Source of the DNA: Gammaproteobacteria bacterium
GTDB lineage: Bacteria > Pseudomonadota > Gammaproteobacteria > GCA-001735895
Reading direction: 5' to 3'
Length of the DNA stretch: 17,724 bases
NCBI GenBank assembly: GCA_029882955.1
Contig: JAOUJX010000033.1
Span: 1-17,724, forward strand
A model generated the notes under the pieces. That model was not told the origin of the DNA. It saw nothing but the letters and a program-made list of their open reading frames with translations, and ran no database searches. The translations under genes were made by a program, and so were the position numbers. Below are positions 13,195 to 17,724 of this stretch, piece by piece; position 1 is the stretch's first letter, and every line of letters starts with the position of its first letter.

Positions 13195-14438
13195 TATACG
13201 ATCTCCCCGGCTATGGCCGATGCCACGCAGTTTTCCATATTCGACAACGTTGGCTGGTAACCGTAGCCACCGATAATATTGGTCAACTTCGCAGAGTTCG
13301 TCATCAGTCGTTTCCAGCCGTTGGCTTCACCCATCTCACGAGCATAGCTCTGATAAAAACACATGCCTTCGAGCACTAATGCGCCGGATGCTTCTATGCG
13401 TTCGACAAATCCGGCCCGGCGGGCATCGGCTGCCACTGCCGGACTGGTGACCGCGAGCAGGCTGGTATTTGCATGAATCTTTTTGTCATCGAGTAAATTG
13501 GCCAGCGACTGCATTTCCAGCAGGGATAACTGTGGCGCGGAAAAAACCACCACATCAACCTTGTCTCCCTTACCGCCGTAACGGGCAAAAAAAGCATCGA
13601 CATCAGTTTCTGTAACCGATTCGGTAACCAGAGCTATCGGATCGCAAACCGCGTCCAGCGTTGGCGCTTCCGGTGTTATGCCAACCAGGTGAAACAACGG
13701 CACCGAACCGTAACTGGCCATCGCCGCACCGAAATGTTTCAGCTCATCCGAGCCCGCTCGAGACTCGATACCATCAATCACCGGCACGTCCCAATACGAG
13801 CCTGTACGTGCTCCGATAATACCGCCGAGTGCTCCCCAGTCGGACAGGGAATGCGGTTGCCATTTCACATTAAAAACCTTGCTTGCCCGACGATTCTGAT
13901 CGAGATGTAGTCCATACCGCGGTGTTCGACCGGTTAGCCCCGCTGCCAGTGCCGAAGGTCCACCTTCGAAATTCGAATGTGCACCCAGTACACTATTACA
14001 ATAAATCACCACGCCGGTATCGCCAAAAGCCAGGTGTTCACCACGCACCGGCGGCATAATAGTCTGGTAATTGATACAGGTATTGGTCATGACGATACCG
14101 AGCGACTCGAAGGCATCAATTGCGCGCTGCTCCAACGACGCCATTGCATCTGTCTGCTTCAAGCGCCGATAATGGCAAAAGTCGATACCCCTGGGATCGG
14201 TAATCATCGGGATACGCACCAGGCGATCGACTAATGGCGCCGCTGCCATTTTTTCGAGGAAGGCAACACCGGCTTCACCGAGTGATTCGGTGTCCGCCAT
14301 AATATGTGCCTGGGTGACTTCGACGAAGTCCGGCGCATCAAAAAACTGCCCAACCCTCATCATGTGTTCTATGGCCCAGCGCCGGGGTTCGCCCATCTCG
14401 CCGTTGAGCATGGACTGTTCTTCTTTGTTTAATTTCAT
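13194..14438 (-). CDS. Aconitase X catalytic (large) subunit, DUF521
   Basis: This 414-residue protein is the catalytic subunit of a two-subunit aconitase X, an iron-sulfur lyase/dehydratase. The N-terminus (LNKEEQSMLNGEMGE) is typical of the family, as is NSVLGAHSNFEGGPSALAAG (148-167) followed by LTGRTPRYGLHLDQNR (168-183). Three cysteines fall at the family's expected metal-cluster places: C121 in NTCINY, C360 in EGMCFY, and C404 in MENCVASA. Other motifs are changed: the usual SES(S/N)A stretch after GEH is FGDTGV (138-143), and the segment before C360 lacks the common TDTC form. It heads the likely operon AcnX large, swivel, NnrS, M81-GNAT. The dehydration reaction type is likely, but the substrate is unknown, and no hydroxyproline or mevalonate pathway genes lie nearby. 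Confidence 0.88.
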   Translation of the reverse strand: MKLNKEEQSMLNGEMGEPRRWAIEHMMRVGQFFDAPDFVEVTQAHIMADTESLGEAGVAFLEKMAAAPLVDRLVRIPMITDPRGIDFCHYRRLKQTDAMASLEQRAIDAFESLGIVMTNTCINYQTIMPPVRGEHLAFGDTGVVIYCNSVLGAHSNFEGGPSALAAGLTGRTPRYGLHLDQNRRASKVFNVKWQPHSLSDWGALGGIIGARTGSYWDVPVIDGIESRAGSDELKHFGAAMASYGSVPLFHLVGITPEAPTLDAVCDPIALVTESVTETDVDAFFARYGGKGDKVDVVVFSAPQLSLLEMQSLANLLDDKKIHANTSLLAVTSPAVAADARRAGFVERIEASGALVLEGMCFYQSYAREMGEANGWKRLMTNSAKLTNIIGGYGYQPTLSNMENCVASAIAGEIV

Positions 14439-14597
14439 TATGATTTTTCTTCTGTCTTTTCAAAACGATAGTCAAAGCTTACCGAATACGCATCGAAGTC
14501 CCGGATCGTACACTCATTGAAACCAGCCCCCAAGTCCCTTGTGTTTTTCGGTGACCCGCTCCAACGACGCTGCGGCCTCTAATATTAATACCCCCTT

Positions 14598-17399
14598 TCA
14601 TCTCCTGATACCACCCTCTTCCTGTAACATCATTACACGCTGGAAACGTTCATCCAGAGCTAATTGCTGATCGGCTTGAGCACCCGGCATACACAGCCAG
14701 TCCTGCTCTATTGCTTCTATTTGTTTCCTGACATCGACGACTTGCTGCCCCAGTCCAGACTGATTCATCTGCTGCAATTGATATTGCATGCGTAACCCCC
14801 TGTCTTCAACCGGACTTTCGACATCCATCAGAATTTCAAGTCGAATACAAAGCAAGCGCCTTTCCTCACCTATCGACTCTCTGTCAAGGTCTGACCGAGC
14901 GCTAGTTCGACGCGCTTCGATACGACGTAATAGTGCGGTGTCGTTCAATTCTATCGAATCCCACTGTTGCGATATTTCCTGCCATTGATGTTCCGGGGAA
15001 GATGCCGCCAGTGCTTCCAGGCGAGCACAAAGACCGGCCTTTTGCCGTAGTGCCTCACGCTGTTGATTGTGCCTGGATTTAATAATCCGGGAATGGCACA
15101 AATCGAACTGGTGGCAGGCGTTACGGTAGTCGCGATGAATGCCCTCCAGCAGTTTTTCCGGGAGCTGGTGTGGCAATTCCGGCAAAGCTTTATAGTTGGC
15201 CTGTAAATCCGAAAACTGCTGATCCGCTTCAGCCAGATCATTTGCAGTCCTTGCCAGCTGTTGTATCGCCTTAATTATTTCCCGGTAGGCATTGAGCTGT
15301 TGATCGGCCTCATGTCTTTGTCCGTGGCGCAGCGCCTGCACTTTATTGTAGGTAATATCACCCTGCTTCTTGAATAATTTCCAGGCTTTCTGGTCTTCGC
15401 CGCGTCTGGTCACACCAACCTGCTTCCATCTGGCCTGAAGAGATTTAAGACTGGTAAGATTTTCAACTTTCGCCTCAGCTTCAGCCAGTGTTTCAGCCTG
15501 CTCAATCAAGCGCTGTTTCAAAGCAATATTTTCATCGTAAACAAGTTCCAGTTTAGTCATCACCGCATCCTTTAGTGCTGAATACTGTTTCCATTGTTTT
15601 TTAGCGGCATTGCGCTCAAGGTCTTTTATACCGTTAAAACTGCTGTTAATACGGTGAAGCCCGGACTGCACCGCCTGATAGTCAGGGCTGTTATCCCAGT
15701 CGGTAGCTTCCAGTAGTTCGCGCATTTCCTCAAGATGCTGCTGCCGCTGTTCCAGATTGACTTTTCGAACAGCACGGCGCTGCTCGAAAAAAACAGCGCA
15801 GGACTGGTAAACCTTATCGGCCGCGAGTTTAAATCGAGGCCAGTATTGTTCGGATATATCTGAATGACCAAGCTCCTTCCATTGCTGTTGCAGCGACTTC
15901 ATCTCTGCCGAGCGTTTGTCGGCATGCTGATTTGATGTAGTTAGCAACGCCATCGCTTCACACAATTCGATATACTTGGGTTCGGTTGCAAAATTCTTCC
16001 AGTCCCCCATATCACCGAGTGTTTTGCTGGCTTCTTCGAAGCGCTCCTGCAAGTCTGCCAGGTCTTTGCCTTCAAATTTGTTGAGCACTTTTTGCACTTT
16101 TTGGGCGGTCTGTTTTGCTCTCGCCAAATTTCCAGCACGAGAAAAACGGAAGATTGAGCTAATGTTTTTATGCACACGCGCCAGTTTCTGCTGATGCTCT
16201 TCTTTAGAAGCTTTTAGTTCTTCACGCCATTGCTCCAATTGCTGCTGTACTTCGGTGGCTGCTTTAAGTTCTGTAAAGTCAGCCGGCCAATCGAGATTTT
16301 TCAGGGCCTTGCCGAGTAGCGTCATAGCTTCGCTTAGCCTGCTATTATCCTCGCGGGCATCTCGTAGCAGGTCAGCGGCACGGGTCACAAACCGGTTGGC
16401 TGATAGTATGGCGCTGGACATTTTCTGGTATTGCCTGAGTATGGACTCTTCTGGCGTGACAATATCCGCCAGGGGCTGCCAGTCCCTGTCTAACTGCTGT
16501 AGTTTCGTCCGCGTTTGCGAAAGCACTTCGAACGCAGCGGCTATATCCAGGCCGGTTATAATCCGTAGCAAATCTTCAAGTTCAACAATGATCTGCTGCT
16601 GAGCTTCTCGGGTTTGCTCAATCGCACACTGTCGCTCGTAGTTCGCGTCGACAACCCGACGAGCCAACTGATAACGCTGCCTGTCGTCATCCTCGATATC
16701 GAACGCCAGGGAATCCCATTGCTGCCGATGTGTTCGGCAGCGGACTCCGAACTCTGGTAACCAGTCGTGACCGGCGAGGTACTCAACTTCTTCAATCAGC
16801 TTTTCTACTTGAGATTTATTCTCGGCCAGCTGTCTCTGATGACTTCTAAAGTCATCAATCTTTGTCTTGATAATGCGCTCTGCGATCTTGTCCTTGCCAC
16901 GCATAATCTTGCGCGCGGACTCAAGGTCTTCGATATCATCGAGCATTTCTGCAATAGAATGGCGACAATCGGTATAAACAGTTGCGCCAAGAACATCCAG
17001 TAATGACTCACTTAATAAATTTTGGATGGCCGCCTTTCGGATCGACTTTAGACAGGAGTGAATAGCAATGCGTACCCGTAATTCAGGAAAGCGGTCCAGC
17101 AAATCACGGTATTGCGCTTCATCAAAAGCACCCTCCGTAGCCATTAATTCATTGATTCTTTTTTCAGCCGCCGCCACAACATTATCGTTGGCAGCATCTT
17201 TTGACAGATCATGCAAAGCAATCACATCGGATAAGCGTTGCACTGCTGCAATACGAATGGAAACGTCGCTATCGTCTGAGGCCAGTTGAGCTAAAATCTG
17301 CTGATCGTCAACACTAGTGCCGTGCAGTTCGGCAATCGCTTTTCGACGCTTCTCGACAGAGCCGCTTTGCCAGGCAGGTTTAAACAGGTTGTTTAGCAT
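14598..17399 (-). CDS. Large DUF349 coiled-coil protein
   Basis: This 933-residue, highly charged, glutamine-rich protein is mostly helical. An N-terminal HEAT-like helical region (about 1-150) is followed by long coiled coils and repeated DUF349 units, seen as LQQLDRDWQPL (300-310), LKSLQ-type repeats at 501-511 (KSLQQQWKELG) and 651-662 (LKSLQARWKQVG), and the helical segment at 584-625. The C-terminus carries CIRLEILMDVESPVED (851-866) and RMQYQLQQM, a motif conserved in gammaproteobacterial DUF349 proteins as I recall them. There is no signal peptide or membrane helix. The family has no settled function. It lies 159 nt upstream of the aconitase X genes on the same strand, with no terminator seen between, so partial cotranscription is possible. 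A TATAAT on the minus strand (17411-17416) lies only 11 nt from the start codon, which would make a near-leaderless mRNA. Confidence 0.88.
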   Translation of the reverse strand: MLNNLFKPAWQSGSVEKRRKAIAELHGTSVDDQQILAQLASDDSDVSIRIAAVQRLSDVIALHDLSKDAANDNVVAAAEKRINELMATEGAFDEAQYRDLLDRFPELRVRIAIHSCLKSIRKAAIQNLLSESLLDVLGATVYTDCRHSIAEMLDDIEDLESARKIMRGKDKIAERIIKTKIDDFRSHQRQLAENKSQVEKLIEEVEYLAGHDWLPEFGVRCRTHRQQWDSLAFDIEDDDRQRYQLARRVVDANYERQCAIEQTREAQQQIIVELEDLLRIITGLDIAAAFEVLSQTRTKLQQLDRDWQPLADIVTPEESILRQYQKMSSAILSANRFVTRAADLLRDAREDNSRLSEAMTLLGKALKNLDWPADFTELKAATEVQQQLEQWREELKASKEEHQQKLARVHKNISSIFRFSRAGNLARAKQTAQKVQKVLNKFEGKDLADLQERFEEASKTLGDMGDWKNFATEPKYIELCEAMALLTTSNQHADKRSAEMKSLQQQWKELGHSDISEQYWPRFKLAADKVYQSCAVFFEQRRAVRKVNLEQRQQHLEEMRELLEATDWDNSPDYQAVQSGLHRINSSFNGIKDLERNAAKKQWKQYSALKDAVMTKLELVYDENIALKQRLIEQAETLAEAEAKVENLTSLKSLQARWKQVGVTRRGEDQKAWKLFKKQGDITYNKVQALRHGQRHEADQQLNAYREIIKAIQQLARTANDLAEADQQFSDLQANYKALPELPHQLPEKLLEGIHRDYRNACHQFDLCHSRIIKSRHNQQREALRQKAGLCARLEALAASSPEHQWQEISQQWDSIELNDTALLRRIEARRTSARSDLDRESIGEERRLLCIRLEILMDVESPVEDRGLRMQYQLQQMNQSGLGQQVVDVRKQIEAIEQDWLCMPGAQADQQLALDERFQRVMMLQEEGGIRR

Positions 17400-17724
17400 G
17401 ATTTTCGATTATTATATTGACAATTGCATGTATACCATGGGTCCCGAGATGCGTACACAGGTCATTGTCAATTAACCCTGCTGTGTCCTACTTTTTAAAC
17501 CCAATGGTGCTTAATGCTGAAATCGGCAGGAAGTCGTTTTGGCTATTGACCGGGGTTGGCTAATGGGTGACCCCTTACCGAAGTAATGTAAGAGCTAGCC
17601 CGGCTTGAATACATAGCCTTTAGGTTTTTTTCTTCCTCACACCATAGTTTTCCAGTCTGGGCTTTCTCAGGACGACGTATTCGTTATCGTTTTTAAGAAG
17701 AACCCAGAACTCGGTTCCCTTTTC
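17400..17724. other. 325-nt right-edge region without a complete gene
   Basis: No complete gene or RNA gene is recognised. The region includes the likely promoter area of the DUF349 gene (minus-strand TATAAT at 17411-17416, no good -35), a weak GGGGT/ACCCC hairpin (17552-17556 with 17570-17574), and from 17620 to the edge a possible gene end described separately. Confidence 0.5.
17620..17724 (-). CDS. Possible C-terminal fragment of a gene running off the right edge
   Basis: A minus-strand frame is open from the window edge to a TAA at 17620-17622 and gives 34 residues. The residue pattern (GTEFWVLLKND, EYVVLRKPRL, then a lysine-rich tail) alternates hydrophobic and charged residues like beta strands at a protein end. 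An open frame this short at an edge occurs often by chance, so this is only a candidate. Confidence 0.3.
   Translation of the reverse strand, partial: EKGTEFWVLLKNDNEYVVLRKPRLENYGVRKKKT

Noticed and set aside
14478..14600. ATGA overlap at the DUF349 stop opening a 40-residue minus-strand frame
   Set aside because: The AGGAG lies directly against the ATG with no spacer, and the peptide is basic and low in complexity of pattern; it does not resemble a real protein.
17417..17422. TTGACA near the right edge as a plus-strand -35 element
   Set aside because: No -10-like hexamer is found at 16-18 nt, and there is no plus-strand gene downstream in the window.

Overview
This 17.7 kb window looks like part of a Gammaproteobacterial chromosome, probably a free-living and possibly marine heterotroph. 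That placement is an inference from the gene families: a long DUF349 protein with its characteristic C-terminal motif, NnrS, a ToxR/CadC-type regulator carrying TPRs, and sulfonate-type genes. I see no rRNA, tRNA, CRISPR array, insertion sequence or phage gene. Most genes are intact and closely spaced.

Left block (1-4433). A TauE/SafE-type anion exporter (minus strand) is divergent from a tightly packed plus-strand operon. The operon encodes a CoA-acylating aldehyde dehydrogenase resembling SauS, an AMP-forming acyl-CoA ligase resembling SauT, and a small DUF423 membrane protein. The neighbouring ligase, acylating dehydrogenase and sulfite-type exporter together suggest sulfoacetate catabolism (sulfoacetate to sulfoacetyl-CoA to sulfoacetaldehyde, then sulfite export). 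The Xsc enzyme needed to release sulfite is not in the window, so the substrate is not proven. A strong hairpin with a T-run on the minus strand closes the convergent gap to the next gene.

Middle block (4460-9391). A secreted multicopper oxidase has an extra C-terminal Ig-like domain and an unusual type-1 copper site. A SAM-dependent methyltransferase and a small 4-OT-like tautomerase lie upstream of it, all on the minus strand. The gap upstream of the oxidase contains a perfect FNR/Anr/NnrR-type box. The tautomerase is divergent from a soluble winged-helix/TPR regulator. The gap between them holds a perfect 9-bp inverted repeat and a short leader ORF with a strong Shine-Dalgarno sequence.

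Right block (9433-17399, all minus). The order of transcription is: a very long DUF349 coiled-coil protein, then two-subunit aconitase X (large subunit and swivel subunit, overlapping TAATG), then NnrS, then an unusual single-chain fusion of an M81 (MlrC-like) metallopeptidase with a GNAT acetyltransferase. The aconitase X pair departs from the family at several active-site motifs. The AcnX-NnrS-M81/GNAT set is the best candidate here for an undescribed pathway. The last ~325 bases hold no complete gene, only a possible C-terminal fragment of a gene running off the right edge.
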